DNA of 64,000 nt, taken from Hyphomicrobiales bacterium. GTDB taxonomy: Bacteria; Pseudomonadota; Alphaproteobacteria; Rhizobiales; Rhizobiaceae. The notes below the pieces were generated by a model. That model worked only from the letters and a program-made list of their open reading frames with translations, was not told the DNA's origin and made no database searches. The first letter of the stretch is position 1; every line of letters begins with the position of its first letter. The stretch lies in contig PAPH01000021.1 in NCBI GenBank assembly GCA_002709005.1, forward strand, positions 62,001 to 126,000, read 5' to 3'. Positions 16,673 to 24,667 of this stretch are shown here, one piece after another. Both the position numbers and the translations under genes were made by a program.

Positions 16673-17003
16673 TCGGCGCACATCGCCAAAATTAGATCAT
16701 GGCGACACGCATTCTCCTGACTTTACAATGCCCCACGATAGATGGAGTTGAGAAACTGGCAGTTTCGGGGCCCGGTGCTCAGAGAGCATCCCACCAGTGT
16801 GAACCTATGTCTGCTTCCGGGCACGCGGCACTACAACACCTGTGTCCGAAACGGCGGCGCGAAGCTGCCGGTGGCCTATGCGCCTCCAAGTCTTGAAAGG
16901 CTTTTCTCTGCGCGTCTGAGCAGACACAGATGAACAATCGCCTTTGCCGTTAAATCCGAAACCCGGTCGCGGTCCGTCACCCACACCTTGCCTCTCCTTC
17001 GGT
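16673..17003. other. Intergenic gap without recognisable gene
   Basis: This convergent 331-base stretch lies between marR and the VOC-family gene. Short open frames here have no protein-like character, and I see no hairpin with a U-tract, repeat or RNA gene. Confidence 0.5.
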
Positions 17004-17387
17004 TCAATCTGAACCTTGGAAAACCGCTTCCACGTTGTTTCCGGCCGGGTCAATGACGAACGCGGCGTAATAGGCGTCGTGATATTGAGAGCGTATACCC
17101 GGCGCGCCGTTGTCAGTGCCGCCGGCGCCTATGGCGGCTTGATGAAATGCCACGACCTCCTCTCGGTCATTGGCACGAAAAGCCACATGAACCGGTGTCC
17201 GCTCCATTCCCCTCGCGTCGCCAATGAAAAACTCGACGCGATCGCGCCCGAAGCCGGCGACCCCGCCGTCAGGGCGATCAACAAAGAACTTCTTACCGAT
17301 CCCCAATGGCTCGAGCGCCACTTCGTAGAAGCGTTGCATGTCGCTCAGGCGCGTGGTCTTGAGGCTGACGTGGTCGAAGATGCTCAT
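17004..17387 (-). CDS. VOC-family glyoxalase/dioxygenase-like protein
   Basis: A 127-residue single-domain vicinal oxygen chelate protein. The opening IFDHVSLKTTRLSDMQRFYEVAL and closing YYAAFVIDPAGNNVEAVF are diagnostic of the fold. Metal ligands are expected at the histidine of FDHVSL, the histidine of PVHVAF and the glutamate of NNVEAVF. It lies 39 bases downstream of an SDR gene on the same strand, so it is probably co-transcribed and controlled by the divergent HxlR regulator. Roles may include reactive aldehyde or thiol-adduct chemistry; substrate unknown. Confidence 0.88.
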   Translation of the reverse strand: MSIFDHVSLKTTRLSDMQRFYEVALEPLGIGKKFFVDRPDGGVAGFGRDRVEFFIGDARGMERTPVHVAFRANDREEVVAFHQAAIGAGGTDNGAPGIRSQYHDAYYAAFVIDPAGNNVEAVFQGSD

Positions 17388-17426
17388 TCCGTTTTCCTTT
17401 CAATTGTTGTGTCATTGACGCGCAAG

Positions 17427-18236
17427 TCAGATCGTCGGCAGCATTCCTCCGTCGAGACGAAGGTTCGAGCCGGTGATGTAGGACGCGCGGGGGCTGGCAA
17501 GGAAAGCGACGGCATCGGCAATCTCCTGCAGCGTCCCCACCCGGCCGACTGGGACCTGCGCAAAGAGCGGGAGAACCGCGGCCTCGACTTCGTCCCAAGG
17601 CGCATCGAGCGCGATGCCTTTGGTTTGCGCAACCTCGCGAAACTTGCCGTCGAGCTTTTCGCTATGGATCGTGCCGGGAGAAACCGTGTTCACCGTCACG
17701 CCTTCGGCCGCAACGGCTTTCGCCATCGAGACGGACATGGTCAGCATTGCCGCCTTGGCGGCGGAGTAGTCAGGGTTCACCGCGGGCGGCATCAGTCCAG
17801 CAAGGCTGGAGATGTTGATGATCCGCCCCCACCTTGCATGGCGCATGGGCGGCAGAACGGCCTTGGCAATGCGTACGGCCGCCAGCACATTGGCATCATA
17901 GGTTGATGCCCACGCAGTGGGTTCGGTCGTGCTCCAGTCGGAGCCTGCGCTTGAGCCGCCCGCATTGTTGACAAGGATGTCTATGTCGCCCGCGAATGAG
18001 CGGGCCATGTCCAGCATCGCGTCCACCTGTGTGGCCTCGGTCAAGTCCCCCGTCACCACATGCGCGGAGCCACCGGCTTGCTTGATCTTCTCAGCCACGC
18101 CGCGTGCCAGTGCCGGGTCGCGTCCGTGAACGATGACGGTGGCACCTTCCCGCGCGAGGCCTTGAGCAACAGCGGCGCCGATGCCCTTGCTACTTCCCGT
18201 CACCAGAGCAATCTTGCCGCCAAGTCCTAGATCCAT
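17427..18236 (-). CDS. Short-chain dehydrogenase/reductase
   Basis: A 269-residue classical SDR. The cofactor motif TGSSKGIGAAVAQGLAREG is followed by HGRDP, whose arginine suggests NADP preference. NNAGGSS is present, as is the catalytic pair in ISSLAGLMPPAVNPDYSAAK (Ser, Tyr, Lys). The start at 18236 puts the Rossmann motif at residue 10; the upstream frame continues but lacks protein character. It is divergent from an HxlR regulator whose start is 53 bases away, and precedes the VOC-family gene. Confidence 0.9.
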   Translation of the reverse strand: MDLGLGGKIALVTGSSKGIGAAVAQGLAREGATVIVHGRDPALARGVAEKIKQAGGSAHVVTGDLTEATQVDAMLDMARSFAGDIDILVNNAGGSSAGSDWSTTEPTAWASTYDANVLAAVRIAKAVLPPMRHARWGRIINISSLAGLMPPAVNPDYSAAKAAMLTMSVSMAKAVAAEGVTVNTVSPGTIHSEKLDGKFREVAQTKGIALDAPWDEVEAAVLPLFAQVPVGRVGTLQEIADAVAFLASPRASYITGSNLRLDGGMLPTI

Positions 18237-18289
18237 GATGTGGTTCCTCGTACCTTGTTGCCGTAAGCGCGTGATGTAGGAGTGCCACG

Positions 18290-18673
18290 ATGGATGCCGC
18301 AAGAACGCACCAAAAGGTGCCTGCTCAAAAACTGGATCGAAGTGCCTGCCTTGGACCGGATGGCGCCGTTGCGCATGTAACCCGCTGCCTGCGGATGATC
18401 CGCGGACGATGGAAACTGCCGATCCTGTTTCGACTCTATGCAGACGAGATGCTGCGCAGCTCGCATCTTCTGCGAGACATCCCGGATGTGTCGCAGAAGA
18501 TGCTCACCCAACATCTTCGCGAGCTCGAGGCGGATGGGCTGATCCAGCGAACGGATTTCGGAGAAACACCCCCGCGGGTGGAATACCGCCTCACCGACCG
18601 TGGTGAAGCGCTGATGCCGGTTCTGATTGCCGCGCGTCAGTTCGGGGAGGAACATGAGCGAGAAACCAGATGA
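18290..18673 (+). CDS. HxlR-family transcriptional regulator
   Basis: A 127-residue winged-helix regulator. The segment RGRWKLPILFRLYADEMLR followed by DIPDVSQKMLTQHLRELEADGLIQRTDF and PPRVEYRLTDRGEALMPVL is the HxlR/MarR-like signature (PF01638). The N-terminal cysteine in LDRSACLG fits the redox or electrophile-sensing cysteine often found in this family. An AGGAG site eight bases before the ATG supports the start. It is divergent from the SDR-VOC pair and likely controls it. Confidence 0.9.
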   Translation: MDAARTHQKVPAQKLDRSACLGPDGAVAHVTRCLRMIRGRWKLPILFRLYADEMLRSSHLLRDIPDVSQKMLTQHLRELEADGLIQRTDFGETPPRVEYRLTDRGEALMPVLIAARQFGEEHERETR

Positions 18674-18741
18674 CGCCGGGGGATTACGCTCGGACCGAGC
18701 TCGGTCAATCTTCCGCTCCCGGGATATCAAGCAGCTAAACC

Positions 18742-18774
18742 TGAGGCCTCGGGTTCGATTCCCAAAACGGCCAT
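18742..18774 (+). pseudogene. Possible 3' tRNA fragment
   Basis: The sequence CTCGGGTTCGATTCCC followed by AAAACGGCCA has the form of a T-arm and 3' acceptor end of a tRNA. No matching 5' acceptor strand or D and anticodon arms are found in the preceding 80 bases, so no whole tRNA exists here. It could be a leftover of integration or deletion at a tRNA gene. Confidence 0.3.
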
Positions 18775-18887
18775 CGTTTTCCGTTTTTGAATCGTGATGC
18801 TACCGTCGCCGGCTATACAAAACGGCTGCTTCGACGGTGTCCGCGCGCGGCCTCGCCTTCACGCCACCTTCGCGCTGGAAAAGCGCT

Positions 18888-20165
18888 CTACCGGAAGAAA
18901 TAGCTCGGCAGCGCGAGGCTCAGGAAGGGGACATATGCCAAGGCCACCAGTGTAACCATGAGAATGAGAATGAAATTCCACGCCTCGGTGAGAAACTGAA
19001 TCATGGAAATGCGGGCGATGGACATTGTGATGAACATGCACATCCCGAACGGGGGAGTGATCAGTCCGACCGCAAGCGCGAAGACGGTAACGACACCATA
19101 TTGAACGGGATCGACGCCCGCTTGCGTGACGATCGGGAAAAGGATGGGCGCCACCAGAATGAGCGCGGCGTTGCTTTCCAGAAACAGACCGAGGATCAAC
19201 AAAAGCACCATCGATGCCAGCAGAAGCAATGCCGGCGATTGACCCAGGCCGCCCAGGCTGGCCGCAAGCTGTTGGGGCACGTTGATCCATGTCATCAGCC
19301 ATGACAGCGTGCCCGCGGCTCCAATAAGAAAGAAGATCGCGGCAACGGCGATGGCGGTATCGACGAAGGCCTTGAACAGTCCGCGAAGGTCTATTTCACG
19401 GTACACAAAAAGTGCAACGACGATCGCATAGACGGCGGCGACGGCCGAGGCTTCCGTCGGTGTGAACACGCCGGATAGAATGCCGCCGAGCAGGATCACT
19501 GGTGCCAGAAGCGCTGGGAGAGCAGAAGCGAAATCCCGGGCGATCTTGGTCATGCCGGATCGCGGATGCGTGGGGAAACCGCGGCGATAACCCAGCCATG
19601 CGACGAGCACGAACATCGCCATCGTCATCAACAGACCCGGCACGATCCCCGCCAGCAGTAGCTGGGAGATCGAGGTGCCGGTGATCGCTCCGATGATAAC
19701 GAGTGAAATGGATGGCGGAAAAATTCCGCCGATGGTCGAGGATGCGGCCGTTACGGCGGCCGAGAAGCTGGGCGTGTAACCGTCCCTGCGCATGGCTTCG
19801 ATCTCGATGCGGCCGATGCCGGCCGCATCGGCCACAGACGATCCGGACATGCCGGCCAGCAACAGGCTCGCGAGGATGTTGACCTGGGCCAAGCCGCCCC
19901 GAACGTGACCTATCAGCGAATTCGCGAAGGTGAAGATGCGGTCGGTTATGCCGCCCTGATTCATTACCTGCCCGACGAGGACGAAGAACGGTACTGCCAT
20001 CAGCGGGAAGCTGTCGATAGCGCCGAAAAACTTCTGCGGAAGCAGCAGCATCGGGGCCTGCGGTTCGATCGCGAGAAACAGGAACGGAATCAGCAACAGC
20101 GTGATGAAGACCGGACCGCCTGCGATCATGAAGACGAGCGCGAAGAGAATGACGAGCGCGAGCAT
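18888..20165 (-). CDS. dctM: TRAP transporter large permease (DctM)
   Basis: A 425-residue, twelve-helix large subunit of a tripartite ATP-independent periplasmic transporter. Characteristic segments are FPLMAVPFFVLVGQVMNQGG, GGLAQVNILASLLLAGMSGSSVADAAGIG and GGIFPPSISLVIIGAITGTSI. The ATG at 20165 begins directly with a hydrophobic helix, as usual for DctM, and lies eight bases after the small permease stops; an upstream in-frame start would overlap that gene. It uses an ion gradient to import an organic acid delivered by DctP. Confidence 0.93.
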   Translation of the reverse strand: MLALVILFALVFMIAGGPVFITLLLIPFLFLAIEPQAPMLLLPQKFFGAIDSFPLMAVPFFVLVGQVMNQGGITDRIFTFANSLIGHVRGGLAQVNILASLLLAGMSGSSVADAAGIGRIEIEAMRRDGYTPSFSAAVTAASSTIGGIFPPSISLVIIGAITGTSISQLLLAGIVPGLLMTMAMFVLVAWLGYRRGFPTHPRSGMTKIARDFASALPALLAPVILLGGILSGVFTPTEASAVAAVYAIVVALFVYREIDLRGLFKAFVDTAIAVAAIFFLIGAAGTLSWLMTWINVPQQLAASLGGLGQSPALLLLASMVLLLILGLFLESNAALILVAPILFPIVTQAGVDPVQYGVVTVFALAVGLITPPFGMCMFITMSIARISMIQFLTEAWNFILILMVTLVALAYVPFLSLALPSYFFR

Positions 20166-20172
20166 GGGAGCC

Positions 20173-20664
20173 CTATTCGATATGGGTGGAGGGTTCGTCG
20201 GTGACGTCGTCGCCGGCATCATCGCGCCAGCGAAGGAAGAAACCGGCGATCGTCAGAAGCACACCCACCGGGAGCGCCAGGTAGACCATGCTCATACGCA
20301 CGCCGAGGCTGGGAGTGCGCTGCATCGAGGTCATGGAAACCAGCTTAAGGGCGTAGTAGCCGAATGCCCCTATCACGCATCCCATGATGGCAATGGTCCC
20401 CCACCGCACCAGTTTGGCGCCGATGCCGGAACCGGACGTCAGGCTGTTGATGGCGATATGCTGTCCTTCGCGCATCGCCAGTCCCGAACCAAGCATAGCC
20501 AGCCAGATCATCGAATAGCGCGCCAGTTCCTCGGACCAGGCGAGCGGGCTGTTGAAACCGTAGCGCGAAATGATTTGGCCGATGACCGCGGCAAGCATGG
20601 CCAGCAGAAGGAGCGCGCAAAGGGTTGCCAGAAAGTTCCTGAACGCAGCGTCGAGAAATCGCAT
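20173..20664 (-). CDS. dctQ: TRAP transporter small permease (DctQ)
   Basis: A 163-residue four-helix small subunit. The segment RYGFNSPLAWSEELARYSMIWLAMLGSGLAMREGQHIAI is the hallmark of DctQ proteins. It pairs with DctM to form the membrane complex. It follows the binding-protein gene after 66 bases that include a hairpin. Confidence 0.92.
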   Translation of the reverse strand: MRFLDAAFRNFLATLCALLLLAMLAAVIGQIISRYGFNSPLAWSEELARYSMIWLAMLGSGLAMREGQHIAINSLTSGSGIGAKLVRWGTIAIMGCVIGAFGYYALKLVSMTSMQRTPSLGVRMSMVYLALPVGVLLTIAGFFLRWRDDAGDDVTDEPSTHIE

Positions 20665-20678
20665 GATTACCTCCTGAA

Positions 20679-20712
20679 AAGCGCGCGACGGTCGAGTGTC
20701 CGCCGCGCGCTT
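20679..20712 (-). other. Intercistronic hairpin between dctP and dctQ
   Basis: A perfect 9-base stem (20679-20687 with 20704-20712, AAGCGCGCG type) with a 16-base loop. No U-tract is present, so an mRNA-stability or attenuation role is more likely than complete termination. Confidence 0.65.
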
Positions 20713-20730
20713 GGCAAGGACAGGTCGGGC

Positions 20731-21714
20731 TCAGAATTTCTCGCCGAGCTTCACGATGTCCGTATAAAGTTCGGTGAAACCGTCCACGTCGGAGAATTGC
20801 TTGTAGACATCCTTGGTCGCTTCACGCCAAGGGGCCAGGTCGATATCGGAAATTTCCATCTTGGATGACAGATCCTCGTAGATCTCGCCTTCGGACCTGG
20901 CCGACAATTCATCATTGTAAGCTGCGGCCTGCGCAGCAGCCTCGGAGAACATCGTCCTATCTTCGTCCGACAGTCCCTGCCAGAACGGCTCCGACACGGT
21001 GAGGAACATGAAGCCATAGAGGTGGTTGGTCTTGGTCAGATATTTGACGACCTCCTGGAGATTATTCGATGAAACGACGGCTACCGGGTTTTCCTGGCCG
21101 TCAATCGTCCCGAGTTGAAGCGCAGGCACGACTTCGGTGAAGGACATCGGGGTGGGCGCAGCGCCCAGCGCTTTCCAGATGGCGAGCCGCGCCGGCATTT
21201 CGGGGACTCGGATTTTCATCCCGGAGAGATCCTCAAGGGACCCCACCGGCTTCTTGGTCGTGAGAATGCGCGGCGTGCGCATGAGATGGGCGATCGGTCG
21301 CGCATTCAATGCGTTGACCATGCGCGCCGAGATCCTCTCGCCGATATCTCCGTTGAGCGCAGCCTGGACATGTTCGTTGTTCTTGAACAGCATGTCCCAT
21401 TCGACGATCATCAGCGCCGGATCGAAGTTCTGGACGATTCCGCCCAGGATCGCGAAATTTATCGCGCCAAGTTGCTGGCCTTCGGCGATTTCTCGTTCGC
21501 CACCGGCTTGCCCGGAGTGCTGGACGTCAATCTTATATTTGCCGTCGCTCTGCTCGGCGACGATATCGGCAAACCGCATTGCGGCCTGGACTTCAGGCGT
21601 ATCCTGCGCGCTTCCGCAGGCAAATTTCAAGACGGTTTGCGCGCCGGCTACCGCCGACCCCGCCATGACCAGCGTAGTGGCGAGCGCTGCGATGCGCATC
21701 AGTTTCATGGACAT
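20731..21714 (-). CDS. dctP: TRAP transporter solute-binding protein (DctP)
   Basis: A 327-residue periplasmic DctP-family receptor. A Sec signal peptide covers about residues 1-26 (ATTLVMAGSAVAGAQ). The ligand-clamping arginine is expected in GMKIRVPEMPARLAIWKALG, with GAAPTPMSFTEVVPALQLGTIDGQENP following as usual. The ATG at 21714 has an AGGAGG site; the frame runs far upstream into the next gene, but that part is a shadow of the epimerase. The adjacent epimerase and dehydrogenase point to a sugar acid or polyol-derived ligand. Confidence 0.93.
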   Translation of the reverse strand: MSMKLMRIAALATTLVMAGSAVAGAQTVLKFACGSAQDTPEVQAAMRFADIVAEQSDGKYKIDVQHSGQAGGEREIAEGQQLGAINFAILGGIVQNFDPALMIVEWDMLFKNNEHVQAALNGDIGERISARMVNALNARPIAHLMRTPRILTTKKPVGSLEDLSGMKIRVPEMPARLAIWKALGAAPTPMSFTEVVPALQLGTIDGQENPVAVVSSNNLQEVVKYLTKTNHLYGFMFLTVSEPFWQGLSDEDRTMFSEAAAQAAAYNDELSARSEGEIYEDLSSKMEISDIDLAPWREATKDVYKQFSDVDGFTELYTDIVKLGEKF

Positions 21715-21728
21715 TCGTTCTTCCTCCT

Positions 21729-22610
21729 TTAGTACGAAACGCTTGGCGAATTCAGTTCTCGAGCAGGGTCCGGCGACGCTTCGCGGCAGGCTGACTCGAT
21801 AAACGCAACGGATCTCGCCATAATCTCGACGATGGCTTCGCGCTGCAGCACCGGGCCGAACTGTGGGGTTCCTCCGGTCGGCCGAAAGACCCGCAGGGGC
21901 AATTCGATGCCCGCGGTTGCATTCGGCTTGGTCGCGATGATCGCTTTGAGAATCGTGGCGTAGTCGAGAACACCGTCGCCGATGGCGCAGGCCTGCAGCC
22001 CGCCGGGAAGGATAGAGAATTCCTTCAGGTGAAAGTTCTCCGCCGCCGCAATCGCGCCTTCGCAGCATCTGGCGGGCTCTATTTCTCCGTTGGACGCGGT
22101 ATAGAGATTGCCGAAGTCGAGGTTGATCCCGAGAAACGTTCCCTGGAACTCGCGTCCCCAGGTCATGATTTCTTCCGGGGAGGCCAGCACGCTTCGCGTA
22201 TCGCCGGGATTTTCCAGGCATACACGCACACCCGCGGCGCCCGCCGCTTTTTCGATGGCGGGCAGGTTTTGGCGAAACACATCCACTCGGGACGCAACCG
22301 CTGCATTGGAAATGAGCCTGACAGCGCCAAGTTCGGCAGCAAATTCCAGCCGCCGCTTCAGCTTCTCGACTGCATCTGGCAGCCCGGTGTCGACATGAGC
22401 CGATAGCGTACGGCAGCGAAGGCCTGCCGATGCCGAGGCATTTCGCAGACTGGCAGCTTTTGCGGGCGAGAAGCTGGCCTCGTCGACGGGGCCATAACTG
22501 GCGACAAAGGCGGGCTCGACACACAACGCGCCGGCTGCGGCAATGCCCTCGCATGCTGATGAAAAGTCATGGCCGTCGAAGGCAAGCGTAGAAATTGACA
22601 GTTCGAGCAC
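21729..22610 (-). CDS. Sugar phosphate isomerase/epimerase family TIM-barrel protein
   Basis: A 293-residue xylose-isomerase-like TIM-barrel protein. Segments such as LELSISTLAF, VRVCLENPGDTRSVLA, FLGINLDFGNLYTA and ENFHLKEF carry the metal-binding Glu, Asp, His and Glu positions of the family. The start is assigned to the GTG at 22610, which has GGGAGGAG six bases upstream and begins the first beta strand. It is the first gene of the TRAP operon, so it probably acts on the imported compound or its phosphate. The exact reaction is unknown. Confidence 0.83.
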   Translation of the reverse strand: MLELSISTLAFDGHDFSSACEGIAAAGALCVEPAFVASYGPVDEASFSPAKAASLRNASASAGLRCRTLSAHVDTGLPDAVEKLKRRLEFAAELGAVRLISNAAVASRVDVFRQNLPAIEKAAGAAGVRVCLENPGDTRSVLASPEEIMTWGREFQGTFLGINLDFGNLYTASNGEIEPARCCEGAIAAAENFHLKEFSILPGGLQACAIGDGVLDYATILKAIIATKPNATAGIELPLRVFRPTGGTPQFGPVLQREAIVEIMARSVAFIESACREASPDPARELNSPSVSY

Positions 22611-22631
22611 TGCGTTCTCCTCCCAGAACTG

Positions 22632-22646
22632 AGACATATGATGTCT
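22632..22646. promoter_or_regulatory. Probable FadR/GntR operator upstream of the TRAP operon
   Basis: Inverted repeat AGACAT-ATG-ATGTCT, perfect in both 6-base arms, 22 bases upstream of the epimerase GTG. A related sequence overlaps the start of the divergent GntR gene (22806-22820). Confidence 0.6.
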
Positions 22647-22805
22647 AGCAAAAATTGGATTGTCAACAAGGCCAACCTGCGGCGCGTCCACGGCCACTTG
22701 CAAAGAACCCTGAACGCCTGCGGCGCAAATTAACGGATATTTCCGGATATTCTGCAGCCACGTTACCGCACACTCGCATTGACTGTCAGAGACAGGAAGG
22801 GTAAA

Positions 22806-22820
22806 TGACATATGATGACT
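22806..22820. promoter_or_regulatory. Second GntR-type half-palindrome at the regulator start
   Basis: TGACATATGATGACT shares the 11-base core GACATATGATG with the palindrome at 22632-22646 and covers the ATG of the regulator gene. It fits negative autoregulation. Confidence 0.5.
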
Positions 22821-23564
22821 ATGGCCCATGACGCATTTTCGGAACGGCGAGATACGCTCTCGCAGGTCATTGCGCACATCCTGGACGGAATGCGTGATGG
22901 CACCTATCGCGGTGGCGAGCGCCTGCCGACCGAGCCTGAACTCGGTACGCTCGTGGGTGTAAGCCGCACTCCCGTGCGTGAAGCTGTGAAGGTGCTGGAG
23001 ACGCTCGGTATCTTGGAAGTTCGCCGGGGCGTGGGGACGTTTCTGCGGGCGGACCCGATGGCGGCGCTGGGGCAGCTGATGCTGTTTCAATCGCACATGC
23101 GCAACACCTCGCCGCGCAAGCTCTATGAAGCGCGGCTGATGGTCGAGCGCACAGCTGCGAGACTGCTTGCCTCCACACGTAGCGATGAGGATCTCGACGC
23201 ACTACGTCAGGCGAACGAGCGCATGCGGATGATCGCTTCGTCTGACGCGGCTTCTCTTGATGCCCTGACGGAAGCTGACATCGAATTCCACTACCTCATC
23301 TTCGATCGCTGCGGAAACGAGTTTATCGGAACGCTTGGACGCTTCGTGACAGTGCTTTTCGCGCCGTGGATCAAGGAGAGCCTACGACATGGCGGCGGCC
23401 ATCGCGCGGCGCAGAACCACGACATGCTGATCGGCATGATCGAATTGAAGAACGCTGGCGGGGCCAGCGAGGCGACGATCGACCGCGCCGTCGAGGACGG
23501 TTTGGAATACTGGCAAGAATCGCTCGGCAGAAAAGACGATGCCAAGCACTCAGACAACACGTGA
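22812..23564 (+). CDS. GntR/FadR-family transcriptional regulator
   Basis: A 250-residue regulator. The N-terminal winged helix contains the GntR signature GGERLPTEPELGTLVGVSRTPVREAVKVLETLGILEVRRGVGTFL. The C-terminal all-helical FCD ligand domain begins around RKLYEARLMVERTAARLLA and includes the metal-site histidines expected in DIEFHYLIF and NHDMLIGMI. An AGGAAGGG site precedes the start. It is divergent from the TRAP operon and 20 bases upstream of an SDR gene, so it likely controls both in response to a carboxylate ligand. Confidence 0.92.
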   Translation: MMTMAHDAFSERRDTLSQVIAHILDGMRDGTYRGGERLPTEPELGTLVGVSRTPVREAVKVLETLGILEVRRGVGTFLRADPMAALGQLMLFQSHMRNTSPRKLYEARLMVERTAARLLASTRSDEDLDALRQANERMRMIASSDAASLDALTEADIEFHYLIFDRCGNEFIGTLGRFVTVLFAPWIKESLRHGGGHRAAQNHDMLIGMIELKNAGGASEATIDRAVEDGLEYWQESLGRKDDAKHSDNT

Positions 23565-23584
23565 ATTGGATAAAGGGATAGCTG

Positions 23585-24382
23585 ATGAGGCTGGAGGGCA
23601 AGGTTGCGACTATCACGGGCTCGGGTCGCGGCATGGGCGAGGCAATGGCTCGCAGTTTCGCCCGCCACGGGGCGTCGGTGGTCATTAGTGACGTGGATCT
23701 GGAGGCCGCGAAGGCTGTCGCGGCATCGATCGTTGAGGACGGCGGAAACGCTGATGCCATTCGGGTCGATGTGACCAGCGAAGTCGACGCCAAGGCGCTA
23801 AGCGATTTCGCGGTGGATCGTTTCGGCAAGTTGGACATCCACGTCAACAATGCCGGCGTGAGCGTCACGAAGACATTTCTCGATCTGACCAGGGAAGACA
23901 TGGAGATCAACCTTCAGATCAACCTGGTCGGGGCCTTCTTGTGCGGTCAGGCAGCGGCCAGGGAAATGATGAAGCGGCGCAGCGGACGCATCATCAACAT
24001 AACCTCGCTCTCAGGTCAGCGCGGCGGCGTGGCACGAGGCGCTTACGGCTCATCCAAGGCGGGCCTCGAGCTGCTTACAAAAGTCATGTCGGTCGAACTG
24101 GCGGCATTTGGCATTAATACGAACGCCATCGCGCCGGGCGCAATCGAGACGGCGATGTCCGACAAGCACCATGACCCGGCGACCCGTGAGGCATACCTCT
24201 ATCTCATTCCGCAGCGCCGTTACGGTGTCCCGCAGGAAATCGCGGACGCCGCCGTCTTTCTTGCCTCTGACGAGGCCAAGCATATCTGCGGTCAGGTTCT
24301 GAACGTCGACGGAGGTTATCTGACGGCCGGGCTGATGTATTCGGCAGACGGCATTGAAGCCCCGCAGCCGCCGAGACTTTGA
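23585..24382 (+). CDS. Short-chain dehydrogenase (polyol/sugar-acid type)
   Basis: A 265-residue classical SDR. TGSGRGMGEAMARSFARHG is the cofactor loop and the aspartate in ISDVDLEAAK favours NAD. NNAGVSVTK and the catalytic ITSLSGQRGGVARGAYGSSKAG follow. The C-terminal segment ICGQVLNVDGGYLTAG is standard. It is encoded just downstream of the FadR-type regulator. Together with the TRAP receptor and epimerase it suggests oxidation of an imported polyol or sugar acid. Confidence 0.9.
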   Translation: MRLEGKVATITGSGRGMGEAMARSFARHGASVVISDVDLEAAKAVAASIVEDGGNADAIRVDVTSEVDAKALSDFAVDRFGKLDIHVNNAGVSVTKTFLDLTREDMEINLQINLVGAFLCGQAAAREMMKRRSGRIINITSLSGQRGGVARGAYGSSKAGLELLTKVMSVELAAFGINTNAIAPGAIETAMSDKHHDPATREAYLYLIPQRRYGVPQEIADAAVFLASDEAKHICGQVLNVDGGYLTAGLMYSADGIEAPQPPRL

Positions 24383-24667
24383 CGGGTCGCAACGTTGTGG
24401 CCGCAAACTCCCGGATTAGCACACGGTTTCAGGCGCTTTCATGAGACTTGGACGGCGGACCGAGTGCGCCGACCTAGCTGATCCTCGGATATTTCAATTG
24501 CATCGGCGGTCGCCTGCGGTTGGAGACCGATCCCGGTTGCACTGGGACCTCTACGTACCCGAAGAACAGCGAAAAACGCTGCGTATACTCCGCATCAGGT
24601 CCGCCCGATCGTCACACAGACGTGCTTTTCCGGCTTACGAACTCATCTGTTCGGCCCAGCGTCGTGA
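24383..24667. other. Convergent intergenic gap, nothing recognised
   Basis: The 285 bases between the SDR and outer-membrane factor gene ends contain no convincing gene, and I found no clear bidirectional terminator by eye. Confidence 0.45.

Noticed and set aside
20731-22554. A 607-residue fusion of an unknown N-terminus with the DctP protein
   Set aside because: The N-terminal half is an out-of-frame reading of the epimerase gene; a signal peptide and AGGAGG site define the true start at 21714.
21729-23096. An N-terminally extended epimerase of 455 residues
   Set aside because: The extension crosses the operator region and runs antisense into the GntR gene; a GTG with a strong ribosome binding site at 22610 gives the normal family length.
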